This document shows, in pieces, positions 1-7,568 of a stretch of 44,778 nucleotides of DNA (the first letter of the stretch is position 1; each line of letters opens with the position of its first letter). The notes below the pieces were generated by a model. The model had not been told where the DNA came from and did no database searches. It saw nothing but the letters and a program-made list of their open reading frames with translations. The position numbers and the translations under genes are program-made. The stretch lies in assembly GCA_016193065.1 (NCBI GenBank), contig JACPSX010000217.1, positions 1-44,778 on the forward strand. Direction: 5' to 3'. Origin of the DNA: Candidatus Tectimicrobiota bacterium. GTDB lineage: Bacteria; JACPSX01.

Positions 1-148
1 CACCAAGTACTAGAGTACGGGAGTAGAGATCGGCCATCTCCCGGGGATAAAAATACCCCAGCCCCACACCGAAGCCCATCGCTAGGAATATCCACAGCGT
101 AAGATAGCGGTCGAGAAAGGACAATCTCTTCACAACACCGTCGGCCAT
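1..148 (-). CDS. arsB: ACR3-type arsenite efflux permease, N-terminal part (runs off window)
   Basis: The first 49 codons of an inner-membrane arsenite exporter are present; the rest lies outside the window. The visible protein reads [19 protein letters not shown] after a short N-terminus, which is the characteristic opening of ACR3-family arsenite permeases (BASS superfamily), followed by the start of the first membrane helix. The ATG at 148 has an AGGAGG ribosome site a few bases upstream. It lies 104 bases downstream of arsR on the same strand, so the two probably form an arsenic-resistance operon repressed by ArsR. The symbol follows common usage; acr3 is an equally valid name. Confidence 0.85.
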   Translation of the reverse strand, partial: MADGVVKRLSFLDRYLTLWIFLAMGFGVGLGYFYPREMADLYSRTLVLG

Positions 149-252
149 GGATTCCTCCTCTGATTCGTTGAGTCCCGCTATTCTACCCAGACGCGGGCAT
201 GAGCCACAAAAGAATGGCAAACAGCCGGGCGAAAGCCCGGGCCGTCCCCCTT

Positions 253-675
253 TTAGCCTTGGGCCTTGACTGGAGTGAGTTTCTGAAACCGCCTGGGGGC
301 CTTCATCTTGCGGGCAGGGTAAATCTGACCAAACGTGGTGCACCGTCCCGCCGCGGTGACCGTTTCGAGGGCTTGCACATCCGCCGTCAGTTGCGGGCTT
401 TGAGCCAGTATCCCCCGCAGACTCCGCAGAACCGCCCCTCCTTCCCCCGGTCCGGGTCCGGCAATGGAATAGAGAACCCACGTCCCCTCCCGACGATCCC
501 GCAGAAGCCCGCACAGCTTGAGGTAAGACAGATGGCGGGAAATCCGGGACTGAGGCATGGCGAGCACTCTTTCCAGGTCACAGACGCAGAGCTCACCGCA
601 TTCCAGCAGGAGGTTCACGATGCGCAGCCTCGTCTCATCCCCCAGAGCCTTGAAGACCTGCAGCAGACGTTCCAT
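253..675 (-). CDS. arsR: ArsR/SmtB-family arsenite-responsive repressor
   Basis: A 140-residue winged-helix repressor that should leave its operator when As(III) or Sb(III) binds. The N-terminal half has the family helices ([16 protein letters not shown]). It then has the metal site ELCVCDL with Cys30 and Cys32 at the start of the recognition region, followed by the DNA-contact stretch [11 protein letters not shown]. The C-terminal 40 residues are longer than the minimal fold and rich in basic residues. ATG at 675 has an AGGAGA ribosome site. The gene precedes the ACR3 gene, and a palindrome at 696-717 lies just upstream, which fits autoregulation of the pair. Confidence 0.93.
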   Translation of the reverse strand: MERLLQVFKALGDETRLRIVNLLLECGELCVCDLERVLAMPQSRISRHLSYLKLCGLLRDRREGTWVLYSIAGPGPGEGGAVLRSLRGILAQSPQLTADVQALETVTAAGRCTTFGQIYPARKMKAPRRFQKLTPVKAQG

Positions 676-695
676 CCTGATCTCCTAGGTAATCA

Positions 696-717
696 TATAT
701 GCGGATATCCACATATA
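696..717. promoter_or_regulatory. Palindromic operator upstream of arsR
   Basis: A 22-base near-perfect inverted repeat, with only one mismatched pair, is centred on GGATATCC with ATATG/CATAT arms. It lies 21 bases upstream of the arsR start codon. AT-rich dyads at this position are the usual ArsR binding sites; that it is the operator is inferred from position and symmetry. Confidence 0.65.
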
Positions 718-788
718 GTGAATCAATCATAAATTCCCGGCAGGTACTTGTCAAGGTCTTTCCGCTGTGGAGTCGATAACCCGGAGAA

Positions 789-2711
789 TTAGCTGTGGCG
801 CACTTTCTGGCTCACGGCAACGACGGCGAACAGACCGATCCCCACCAGATCCCCCAGGTTGGAGGGGTAAACGAGGATCAAGCCTGCCGCGATAAGGACG
901 AGTCTCTCGAACAGGGTTGTCTTCTTGAAGAGCCAGCCATCTGCCCCTCCGGCAAGGGCCGCCACCCCGAACATGCCGGTCACGAAGGTGCCGGCCATGT
1001 TCAGGGGGGACCCCTTCAGGAGAAGCCCGATGCCGTTTGGATGCAGGGTGAACATGAAGGGGACGAGGAAGGCAGGCAGGGTGTACTTCCAGGCCAGCAG
1101 GGTCGTCTTGTAGGGGTTCCCCCCCGTGATGGCGGCGGCGGCAAAGGCGGAGAGAGCCGTGGGAGGTGAAACCTCGGAGAGCACGGCGTAGTAAAAGATG
1201 AACATGTGGGCGGCGAAATCGGGGACGCCCAGCTTGATCAATGCAGGGGCCGTCATGACCGCCGCGATGATGTAGGAAGCCGTCACCGGCACCGCCAGGC
1301 CGATGACCCAAACCACCAGCGCGGTGGCTACCAGGGTAAAGAAGAGACTTCCCCCGGCAAGCTGGATAATGATGTCCGAGAACTTGAGGCCCAACCCCGT
1401 CAGGGTCACGACCCCGACGATGATCCCGGCGCAGGCGCATGTCGCCGCCACGGACAACACCCCACGGGATCCGGACTCGAGGGCGCGGACGAGTTGTTTC
1501 GGATACAGGGCACTCTCGGAACGAAGAAAGCTCACCGCAAAGGCAATGACCGTTGACCAGAAGACGGCCCAAATCGGCGTATAGCCGATCACCATGAAGC
1601 CCACGATGGTGATCAGGGAAATGAAATGGTAGCCGTATTTCCAGGTCAACCTCCACAGGCTCTCGACCTGGTTGAACACCGTGGCCTTGGCGCCGAACTT
1701 CTTGGCGTCAAACTCCACCATGAGGAAGATGGACCAGTAGTAGAGAATGGTCGGGACAACGGCCATGGCGATGACCTGGAGGTAGGAGATCTTCAGAAAC
1801 TCGGCGATGAGAAAAGCGGCGGCGCCCAGAACCGGAGGGGAGAGTATGGCCCCGATACCGCCCGCCGCCAGCAGTCCTCCAGCGGATTCCTTGTCGTAGC
1901 CTGACCTGGCCAGCATGGGATAGGCCACGGACCCCAGAGTCACCGTCGTCGCCACTCCACTTCCTGAAGGGCCCCCAAGCAGGAACGAGGCCAGAGTCAC
2001 GGTGCGACCGGCAGCCGTGGGTTTTCCTCCCGAAGCGGCAAAGGCAAAATCGATGAAAAACTCTCCGGCCCTGGAATACTCCAGAACGGCTCCATAGATA
2101 GTGAACAGGATAATAAAGGTCGAGGCCACGTCCAGGGGCACCCCGAAAATCCCCTCCAGGGTCATGTAATTGTGGCCCACCAGGCGATCCAACCCGTAGC
2201 CCCGGTGCGTCCAGGGGGACGGAAGCCAGGGCCCCATGTAGGCATAGGCCAGAAACCCGATGGCCACGGCGGGGAGAATCCAGCCCGTGCTGCGCCGGCA
2301 AGCCTCCAGAACCAGGAGGGTCGTCAGGGCTCCGAAAATCAAGTCCCAGGTGTTGGGGATCACGGACCGGTAGATGAACGTCTCAAAGTCGAAGAGCATG
2401 TAGCCGATGGAGAGGACTCCGAGGAAAGCCAGGGCCCAGTCGCTCCAGTGCATCTTCTCCCGCATGCGCTTCAGGGGCGGATAGACAAGAAAGGTCAGGA
2501 GGAAAGTGAAGGCCAAAAAAATTCCCCGCAGCTTCTGGGTCGTAATCGTCGCCATGGCCGCATAGAGGAAGGTGAGGGACATGAGAACGGAGACCGTTGT
2601 AATGAAAATCCCGACCCAGCCCGGAGGCTTGCGGGTGATGCCTTCCGCCTTCTCAATAATCGCTTCGACTTCTGTGGGGCTGGCGACTGCTACCGCGTCT
2701 TTTTCGGGCAT
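789..2711 (-). CDS. TRAP transporter fused permease (DctQM-type, TAXI system)
   Basis: A 640-residue multi-spanning inner-membrane protein with the small (DctQ-like) and large (DctM-like) TRAP permease subunits fused in one chain. TRAP systems of the TAXI class use ion gradients to import organic acids captured by a periplasmic protein. Hydrophobic helices run from about residue 30 to the end. The conserved segment SFLLGGPSGSGVATTVTLGSVAYPML and later GIGAILSPPVLGAAAF mark the DctM domain. An ATG further upstream is open, but ATG at 2711 gives a sensible cytoplasmic N-terminus (MPEKDAVAV) and only a 22-base overlap with the preceding gene. It is last in the operon binding protein, DUF1850 protein, permease. 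The substrate cannot be told from sequence. Confidence 0.9.
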   Translation of the reverse strand: MPEKDAVAVASPTEVEAIIEKAEGITRKPPGWVGIFITTVSVLMSLTFLYAAMATITTQKLRGIFLAFTFLLTFLVYPPLKRMREKMHWSDWALAFLGVLSIGYMLFDFETFIYRSVIPNTWDLIFGALTTLLVLEACRRSTGWILPAVAIGFLAYAYMGPWLPSPWTHRGYGLDRLVGHNYMTLEGIFGVPLDVASTFIILFTIYGAVLEYSRAGEFFIDFAFAASGGKPTAAGRTVTLASFLLGGPSGSGVATTVTLGSVAYPMLARSGYDKESAGGLLAAGGIGAILSPPVLGAAAFLIAEFLKISYLQVIAMAVVPTILYYWSIFLMVEFDAKKFGAKATVFNQVESLWRLTWKYGYHFISLITIVGFMVIGYTPIWAVFWSTVIAFAVSFLRSESALYPKQLVRALESGSRGVLSVAATCACAGIIVGVVTLTGLGLKFSDIIIQLAGGSLFFTLVATALVVWVIGLAVPVTASYIIAAVMTAPALIKLGVPDFAAHMFIFYYAVLSEVSPPTALSAFAAAAITGGNPYKTTLLAWKYTLPAFLVPFMFTLHPNGIGLLLKGSPLNMAGTFVTGMFGVAALAGGADGWLFKKTTLFERLVLIAAGLILVYPSNLGDLVGIGLFAVVAVSQKVRHS

Positions 2712-3187
2712 CCTTTGTCCCCTTTTCCCAGCATCAATTGCACCGCATCCCCGTCCCCGACCATCTCGTAAAGGGGCCAATCCCGACCCCGCCAGGAGAG
2801 CCTCTGCCTGCCACGATTCCCGACCCGCACCACCAGGGATTCGATCTCCGGTCCGCGCTCGGTCGCGACAATTTTTCCTCCTTCACGGGACCATTTCTCC
2901 CGGCCGTAAAACTCCGCCTGGGCCTCAGTTTCGTAAACTGCTTGCTTGAGAAAGATGGCGTCCGTTCCCATCTGGTAAATCTCCAGCACCTCCCCTCCCA
3001 GGAGCGAATGCCAGAAGCGGAGGCCCACCGCCTCGCCGGGAACGATGGGCAGACAGAGAACCGGCCGATCGGTCGCCCCTACGGGACTGACTTCCAGATA
3101 AGTTTGTCCGGCCCACCCCGTTGTCACAAGAAAAAAAAGGGCTACCCCCAACCCGAGGTAGCCCCACGAACGCATGCCGGTCTTCAC
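2690..3187 (-). CDS. DUF1850-family exported protein of TAXI-TRAP operon
   Basis: A 165-residue protein with an N-terminal hydrophobic stretch (about residues 8-26, ending near GWA) that looks like a signal peptide or anchor. The body contains VGLRFWHSLLGGEVLEIYQ and a conserved Trp/Tyr-rich C-terminus, as in DUF1850 proteins. These are typically encoded between the TAXI binding protein and the fused permease, exactly the arrangement here. It begins 10 bases after the binding-protein stop and overlaps the permease start by 22 bases, suggesting translational coupling. The molecular role is not established; an accessory role in transport is inferred from genomic association. Confidence 0.75.
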   Translation of the reverse strand: MKTGMRSWGYLGLGVALFFLVTTGWAGQTYLEVSPVGATDRPVLCLPIVPGEAVGLRFWHSLLGGEVLEIYQMGTDAIFLKQAVYETEAQAEFYGREKWSREGGKIVATERGPEIESLVVRVGNRGRQRLSWRGRDWPLYEMVGDGDAVQLMLGKGDKGCPKKTR

Positions 3188-3196
3188 GCCTTGCGG

Positions 3197-4180
3197 CTAC
3201 TTGGACATCTCGATCTTCTTCTCCTTGAAATAGTCTTCGACCCCGGGATGGAAGGGAAGGGAAGACCCAACCCCCACCGTTTGCGGCATGATGTTCTTTG
3301 CTTCTTTGTGAACCATGACGAGGTCCGGCTGATGTTCCAGGATCGTCTTCACCACGCCGTACGCGATCTTTCGATCCATGTCCTGGTGGCTGATCAGCAG
3401 ATTCGCCACCGCCGCCACCTTCACGTCGCTGGTCATGCCGGGATAGGTAGCTTTCGGGATCACCCCCGGGAAGTAGACAGGCCCGTACTTTTGCACCATC
3501 TTGGTGACCGCATCTCCGTGATCCAGGAGCTTTATTTTCACCCCGGGAGTCGCCGCCAGGTCGAGGATCGCCGCCGTGGGGAGCCCCCCGTCCCACGTAA
3601 AAGCGTCCACCTTGCCGTCCTTGAGAGCCCCCGCCGATTCCGCCACGCTGAGGCGCTCCCGCCGGATGTCCTTATCCGGATTGATCCCGTAAGCCTCCAG
3701 GACTCTGAGGGACTTGACTTCCGTGCCGCTCCCGGGTGCACCCGTGGACACCCTCTTCCCCTTGAGATCGGCGACACTGTTGATCCCCTTCCCTTCCAGG
3801 GTGACAAAGTGCATGAAGTTCGAGTAGAGAACGCCAACGGTGCGGATCGGGGTGGGACCGTGAGCTTTGAACTGACCCGTTCCCTTGAGACCGTCGTAAG
3901 CCACGTCCGCCATAACCAGGGCCAGATCCGCCTTCTTGGTCTTCAGTAGCAAGATGTTATCCACCGAGGCGGCGGTCACCTCAGCGGTGGCATCTACCTT
4001 CGGGAGGTATTTCGAGAGCACCTTGGCCATTCCCCCGCCCAGGGGATAGTAGACCCCTCCGGTACCCCCTGTAGCCACGGACAGGCGGACTGTTTCTTGG
4101 GCGTGAATGAGCGAGGCTCCACCCAACACGAGACACGCCCCGATGACAACAACAGAAAACAGAAACCTCCTGCGCTCCAT
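3197..4180 (-). CDS. TAXI-family TRAP transporter solute-binding protein
   Basis: A 327-residue periplasmic binding protein that delivers substrate to the fused TRAP permease. Residues 1-27 form a signal peptide (RRRF start, hydrophobic core, cleavage near IHA-QE). The mature start VRLSVATGGTGGVYYPLGGGMAKVL is the TAXI family signature, and GINSVADLKGKRVSTGAPGSGTE follows as the second ligand-binding loop. The ATG at 4180 has an AGGAGG ribosome site; an ATG 18 codons further upstream is less likely. It is first in the three-gene operon and has no divergent regulator next to it. Confidence 0.92.
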   Translation of the reverse strand: MERRRFLFSVVVIGACLVLGGASLIHAQETVRLSVATGGTGGVYYPLGGGMAKVLSKYLPKVDATAEVTAASVDNILLLKTKKADLALVMADVAYDGLKGTGQFKAHGPTPIRTVGVLYSNFMHFVTLEGKGINSVADLKGKRVSTGAPGSGTEVKSLRVLEAYGINPDKDIRRERLSVAESAGALKDGKVDAFTWDGGLPTAAILDLAATPGVKIKLLDHGDAVTKMVQKYGPVYFPGVIPKATYPGMTSDVKVAAVANLLISHQDMDRKIAYGVVKTILEHQPDLVMVHKEAKNIMPQTVGVGSSLPFHPGVEDYFKEKKIEMSK

Positions 4181-4296
4181 TGTCCTTCCTCCTTTGCCCC
4201 TCTCCGGCTTCTGCGCCACCCCTTCTCTCCTCAACTTTTATACAACGAATGGAAAACGAACGTCCACCGAATTCTGAGCGGTCTTCGCCGGCGCCT

Positions 4297-4510
4297 TCAC
4301 AAGGAAAGCCCCAACGCGCCCCAGTACGGGACGGCAAGAAAGGCCACCACCAGAGCCGTCAGGACCAGCATCAGGAGCCCGACCTTGAGGACATCCCGGC
4401 CGCTGAAGTAGCCCGACCGGTAAGCCATGAAATTCGTGGCGGTTTGCAGCGGATAGAGGATGACCGCATCAACCGTAATCCCCACGACGAGCCCCAGGAC
4501 CAAAAGATCG
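4297..4510 (-). pseudogene. C-terminal fragment of an SLC13/DASS transporter
   Basis: About 70 codons encode VLGLVVGITVDAVILYPLQT, then a segment ending in VAFLAVPYWGALGLSL. This matches the last two helices of the intact SLC13 protein encoded at 7569-8975, with roughly four-fifths nucleotide similarity by eye. Upstream of about 4510 the reading frame continues into unrelated sequence (SFEAIVQEPRLVG), so the preceding 380 or so residues are missing. It is the 3' scrap of a diverged paralog, truncated where the mobile-DNA region begins, not a functional gene. Confidence 0.85.
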
Positions 4511-4522
4511 GTGCCGACAAGA

Positions 4523-4585
4523 CGGGGTTCTTGAACAATAGCTTCAAACGACCTTTCAGGTCGCCTCAATCCTTATGGGTTAGGC
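4523..4585 (-). repeat. Possible degenerate integron attC after the toxin gene
   Basis: On the minus strand a perfect R''-type box GCCTAAC (4579-4585) lies 38 bases after the ancestral toxin stop. It is followed by a short perfect stem CGACC/GGTCG, but the expected closing GTTRRRY box is not recognisable and arm complementarity is weak. It would make the toxin-antitoxin pair another integron cassette, in the same orientation as the other two. This is suggestive only. Confidence 0.3.
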
Positions 4586-4623
4586 GCGCCATGTAGTGAC
4601 CGAGTATCGATGCCGGTCAAACT

Positions 4624-4977
4624 TTACCGGGAGGGTTCTTGTTGAGCGGTGAGATACGCGCTCAGTGTATGCAATAAACGACGATGACGTTCCGAGGAAA
4701 TGCTCCCGATCGTGCCGGCGATTCACTGGCGAGGCACGACGGCCAGAAACCCCAACCGGAGAATCGAATCCGCGACCAATCCACTGGCGGCAAAATCCGC
4801 ATCCGTGGCAACAATCCGCTCATCAAAGCCATCTACGTATTGCTGGAGTTGCGTGCTGATCCCACAGACCAGTAAATCGTGATACCGCGGCATCTCCCGC
4901 AAGACCAGAGCTGGCCGGTGCTTCACCTGTCCGTGGGCTTGAGGGACCGGCGTGAGAATGATGTCAGCTTCCCGCAT
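4624..4977 (-). pseudogene. PemK/MazF-family toxin interrupted by an in-frame TGA
   Basis: The reading frame encodes a 117-codon type II toxin of the PemK/MazF endoribonuclease family (ADIILTPVPQAHGQVKHRPA, LLVCGISTQL, DADFAASGL, LRLGFLAVVPR). Translation stops at TGA 4723-4725 after 84 residues. Beyond it the same frame continues with family-like sequence IAGTIGSISSERHRRLL to a natural TAA at 4624. Homologs, from memory, tend to have a basic residue at that position, so a single CGA-to-TGA change would explain the stop. The start overlaps the antitoxin stop by 14 bases. An 84-residue product lacks the C-terminal helix and is probably inactive. Confidence 0.8.
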
Positions 4978-5206
4978 ACTCGGGATTCCGTTCTTTGAGG
5001 CAGTCTAGGGAATACTCCGGCTCATCTGGCCCATAGGCAGCGGCTAACCCGGCGGTCGCCAATGGCCACCAAGCGTCCTGTTCATCCTCAGCGGGGTGTT
5101 TCGGTAACACCGTGACGAGCAGTTTGGTATCCGGTTCCAACACATACGGTTCATCAAGCCGGATCTGCTCCCCATCAAAATGGGCGGGTAACGTAATCGC
5201 CTTCAT
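4964..5206 (-). CDS. Antitoxin partner of the PemK/MazF-type toxin
   Basis: An 80-residue acidic protein beginning MKAITLPAHFDGEQIRLDEP, a short beta-rich opening typical of small antitoxins paired with this class of PemK-like toxin. The remainder (LEPDTKLLVTVLPKH and an acidic tail) would wrap the toxin. ATG at 5206 has an AAGGAGA ribosome site; an ATG three codons upstream is also in frame. It overlaps the toxin gene by 14 bases, the usual antitoxin-first arrangement. With the toxin prematurely terminated, this gene may persist only as an orphan antitoxin. Assignment rests on order and size plus the recognised partner. Confidence 0.7.
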   Translation of the reverse strand: MKAITLPAHFDGEQIRLDEPYVLEPDTKLLVTVLPKHPAEDEQDAWWPLATAGLAAAYGPDEPEYSLDCLKERNPEYAGS

Positions 5207-5397
5207 GAGTATCATCTCCTTCTTGTCTTGGACAGGCTTACTCCCCCTCATTCGCTTCTTAATCTATCTACACTTCTGAGCATCTTCGTGCAACGATATT
5301 TCGCACTGGTGCCGTTTCAACTATTTTCTGCTACGTTCCCGGCTCACATGGTCCATACTTTCTTACCGGGCAGGCCGTTAAAATTAGCCGGATTAAG

Positions 5398-5597
5398 TTG
5401 GAACGGTACGGGTACGAGCAATCGATGAAGGCCCTGCCACTGAACGGACTCGGGGCGCGGACCCAGGAGTGCACCACCCGCGCCGTGCGCATGCTGTGCG
5501 ACTTCTACGGCAAGAGCCCGGACCTCGTTCGACATCCTGCGCGTCCAGCGGGAGAAAAGACTGCCGGCCGTGCTCAGCACGCAGCAGGTGCGGTGCC
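5398..5597 (+). pseudogene. Tyrosine recombinase remnant (core-binding domain plus start of catalytic domain)
   Basis: The first piece (5398 to about 5525) encodes YEQSMKALPLNGLGARTQEC and then RAVRMLCDFYGKSPDLV, the SAM-like core-binding domain of a tyrosine recombinase/integrase. The frame then shifts by one and the second piece (about 5526-5597) encodes FDILRVQREKRLPAVLSTQQ, the linker into the catalytic domain of the same family. About 40-50 residues between them and everything after the second piece are absent. No catalytic Arg-His-Arg-Tyr residues survive, so it is a deletion scar. Confidence 0.75.
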
Positions 5598-5690
5598 GTT
5601 CACGGAAGTCGCCCGACGGTTCAACCGGGACGTCTCAACGCTGAGTCGGGCCGTGGGAGCATTACAGCGCATCGCGAGCGCAGGCGGGCC
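5595..5690 (+). pseudogene. C-terminal HTH scrap resembling REP-associated transposase (RAYT)
   Basis: Directly after the recombinase remnant one frame encodes FTEVARRFNRDVSTLSRAVG and a few more residues. This helix-turn-helix resembles the C-terminus of TnpA_REP/RAYT-like transposases (EVAR-FNR---TLS pattern). Only about 30 codons survive before the sequence passes into a CAGGC-rich repeat. The joining to the recombinase piece is probably the result of deletions between neighbouring mobile genes. Confidence 0.5.
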
Positions 5691-5762
5691 TGTCTGCGTG
5701 TCCCCGCCTGCGTTTCCGCGCGGGCAGGCGCGCGGGCAGGCGCACAGGCAGGCCAGAGGCGA
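5690..5762. repeat. CAGGC-rich interspersed repeat, copy 1
   Basis: A run of alternating CAGGC/GCCTG and GCGCG units that can fold into several small hairpins. A longer relative with the same building blocks lies at 12478-12592. It follows the RAYT-like scrap, which may be significant since RAYT proteins act on palindromic repeats. It has no coding content. Confidence 0.6.
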
Positions 5763-5834
5763 AACCATTGTTCAAACACCAAAAAGCAATTATGCAAGCC
5801 TGACCCTTTCTCCCATTTGACCCCATCTCCTAGC

Positions 5835-5866
5835 TTTTTGGGGTCCGGTTGATTGACCAGTTAGGC
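5835..5866 (-). repeat. Truncated attC half-site after the DUF2971 cassette
   Basis: On the minus strand a perfect R''-type box GCCTAAC (5860-5866) overlaps the TAA stop of the DUF2971 frame, the same geometry as in the complete attC at 6669-6759. After about 25 bases the sequence changes to a GGGGTC-containing segment with no closing GTTRRRY box. It looks like the 5' half of an attC whose other half was lost. Confidence 0.45.
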
Positions 5867-6651
5867 TTTGAACTGGCTAATGGATACTTCATCAACAATC
5901 AGGGACAATTTGGTTGGATTTGGTGATGCTCGGTATAGCTTAATGGAGTGTCCCCGTTCTTCAATCCAGCCCAAGACCTTGGCGACGGCCTGCGGTGGTA
6001 TCTGTGCACCAAGAATTATTCCCGTGAGGGCTTCGGGAGGGTACCTATAAACGCCTGGGCCATTGACGTGCTCAAGAATGCGCCACTCTTCTTCGTACTT
6101 CCAATGGCTGGCTTTAGTAAGCACCGCTTTATCCACCATCTGGTCTCGCGAGTCTCGGTAGGGATTAATCTGAGGCCTCACATCGGTTTCGGGGTAGTTG
6201 ACTTCTAGGGCGCGCGCGAAAAACTTAAAATAGCCGTCAAACTCAAGACATAGACCCCTATGAGAGTCCGCGTAATGTGACCACATCAAGATGTCGTACT
6301 TCCTGGCCGATAGGCAGAGGACACCTACATGTTCAGTAATGAGCTCAGTTAGCGAGTCCTGAATGCGTTTTTGCGTCTCGGGGGTTTCCCAGTCGTTCAG
6401 TGTGTTCCTGGCTTCACGTCTTCGCTGTTCCCGATTCAGATTTGGCAGCTGCTTCTTTGAGCGATCTTTTAAGTCGCCTTCTCTTCATTCGATGCCTCAA
6501 ATGAGAAAGAGGGGCGGCAATCGAAAGGGTCGTTGAACGAAGATGGCTTTGGAAAGTAAAGTTCGTTGTGACAAACCGTCCTTTCAACATATTCGCTGAA
6601 CTCTCCGCTTAGCTTTCTGTACCGATAAAAATGTGTCGGACACTTGTCCAC
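5861..6651 (-). pseudogene. DUF2971 protein gene with one frameshift (integron cassette)
   Basis: The N-terminal part (GTG at 6651: CPTHFYRYRKLSG, then LYFPKPSSFNDPFDCR) and the C-terminal part (CLSARKYDILMWSHYADSHR, then LCLEFDG, and on to stop 5861) are the two halves of a DUF2971 protein of about 260 residues. They lie in different frames. The shift falls between about 6470 and 6490, because each frame has a stop just outside that interval, so a single small indel explains the break. DUF2971 proteins are of unknown biochemical role and are common in integron cassettes and defence-rich islands. A GAGAGGG ribosome site precedes the GTG, only 12 bases after the upstream attC box. Confidence 0.8.
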
Positions 6652-6668
6652 CGAAAAGCCCTCTCGAA

Positions 6669-6759
6669 ACCTAACGCCGCGGCTCAGATGCCGCCGACCA
6701 ACGCGAGGGCACAAAGGTGCATCGCACCTTTGCGGTCGTTCTGCAGCCGCTCGTTATGT
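6669..6759 (-). repeat. Integron attC recombination site
   Basis: A 91-base imperfect palindrome with all attC hallmarks. On the minus strand it starts with ACATAAC (R''-like) and ends with GTTAGGT, a perfect GTTRRRY recombination box. Inside are complementary L boxes (GCGGCT/AGCCGC), a second paired block (CAGA/TCTG and CGACC/GGTCG), and a perfect 9-base terminal stem CAAAGGTGC/GCACCTTTG with a 3-base loop. The stop codon of the upstream membrane-protein gene lies inside the first box, and the DUF2971 gene starts just after the last, as in a cassette array. Confidence 0.85.
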
Positions 6760-7104
6760 GGCGCTTGGCATGAGCTTGAACATGAAGTACGCGCATACAG
6801 GCCATCCTACGAATGCCGAGAGACTTAGTGCCAACGCACCTACAACGCGTTCAAGCATAAATCCGATGACGGAGCTTATGAGACCTATAACGAAGATTAC
6901 AAACGGAGCCCACCACGCAACAGACCAGCCGTAGTAGATAAGATATCCGAACCCAGTAAGCATCCCAAGCAAAGCGGAAATGCTCAAAGCAAAACCGAAC
7001 GCCTGGCTTGCACCTTGAAAGTGCTTGGTGTGTAGTTGCTGGTAAAAAACGAAGGTTGAAAACGCGCAGTAGAATGCGATCGATGTCCACGACAAGACAG
7101 GCAT
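6754..7104 (-). CDS. Small multi-spanning membrane protein (integron cassette)
   Basis: A 116-residue protein that I do not recognise. It has four predicted hydrophobic helices (about residues 5-22, 33-55, 62-80 and 86-108), with aromatic-rich loops (GYLIYYGWSVAWWAPF) and a short, nearly uncharged C-terminus. Its stop codon is embedded in the first box of the attC at 6669-6759, and it starts about 175 bases from the integrase remnant. This marks it as the first cassette of the array. Composition is less GC-rich than the flanking chromosomal genes, consistent with transfer. Function unknown. Confidence 0.7.
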   Translation of the reverse strand: MPVLSWTSIAFYCAFSTFVFYQQLHTKHFQGASQAFGFALSISALLGMLTGFGYLIYYGWSVAWWAPFVIFVIGLISSVIGFMLERVVGALALSLSAFVGWPVCAYFMFKLMPSAT

Positions 7105-7279
7105 GGCTATTTCCTATTTCCCCGCTTGCGACACAACTACTGAGCATACTGGTCAGCATAGCACGGTTGCTGACACTTCCCACAACAGCCACGATTCTCT
7201 TTCCTTTCCAAGAAGTTGTCAAGACATCATACCCTCCCCCACGGCGGGAAAGCACTGCCCCATGGATGGCATATTCCAC

Positions 7280-7522
7280 TTATGGCTGCCAGAGACTCGC
7301 CAACTCCGCCAGTCCGTCTGCCGGACTACGAACCCCTCTCCCTTCTCGATTCAAGACGTGTATGTAGATCATCGTCGTGGTCATGTCCCGGTGATTCAGC
7401 AGCTCCTGAACGGTCCTGATGTCGTACCTGTCTTCCAAGAGATTGGTAGCGAATGGGGGCCGTAGTGTATCGTCCTCATGCTGTCGTCTGACCGCCTGGA
7501 TGTGCCTCAGAAGAGCCTCCTT
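7280..7522 (-). pseudogene. Integron integrase (IntI) remnant, internally deleted
   Basis: The minus strand encodes [16 protein letters not shown], typical of the IntI region before the catalytic patch. This is joined directly to [38 protein letters not shown] and [13 protein letters not shown], then TAA. This is the end of an integron integrase with the nucleophile Tyr (MIYIHV). About 80-90 residues between the two pieces, including the catalytic Arg-His motifs, are missing, and everything upstream is lost at a stop at 7523. It lies on the same strand as the cassettes, with its 3' end facing them, unlike classical integrons. Confidence 0.85.
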
Positions 7523-7568
7523 TTACTGCAGCAGGAAGAATTGTGTAAAAGAAGCATGGCCATCACCA

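Noticed and set aside
2738-3949. Plus-strand open frame of 403 codons
   Set aside because: It lies antisense to the DUF1850 and TAXI binding-protein genes and shows no recognisable family, only composition bias.
4723-4725. TGA read as selenocysteine in the PemK-like toxin
   Set aside because: PemK toxins are not selenoproteins, the position is probably Arg or another basic residue in relatives, and no hairpin like a bacterial SECIS follows the codon.
7131-7137. attI or attC box before the first cassette (GTTGTGT on the minus strand)
   Set aside because: Only a loose match to GTTRRRY with no paired partner; not enough to annotate.
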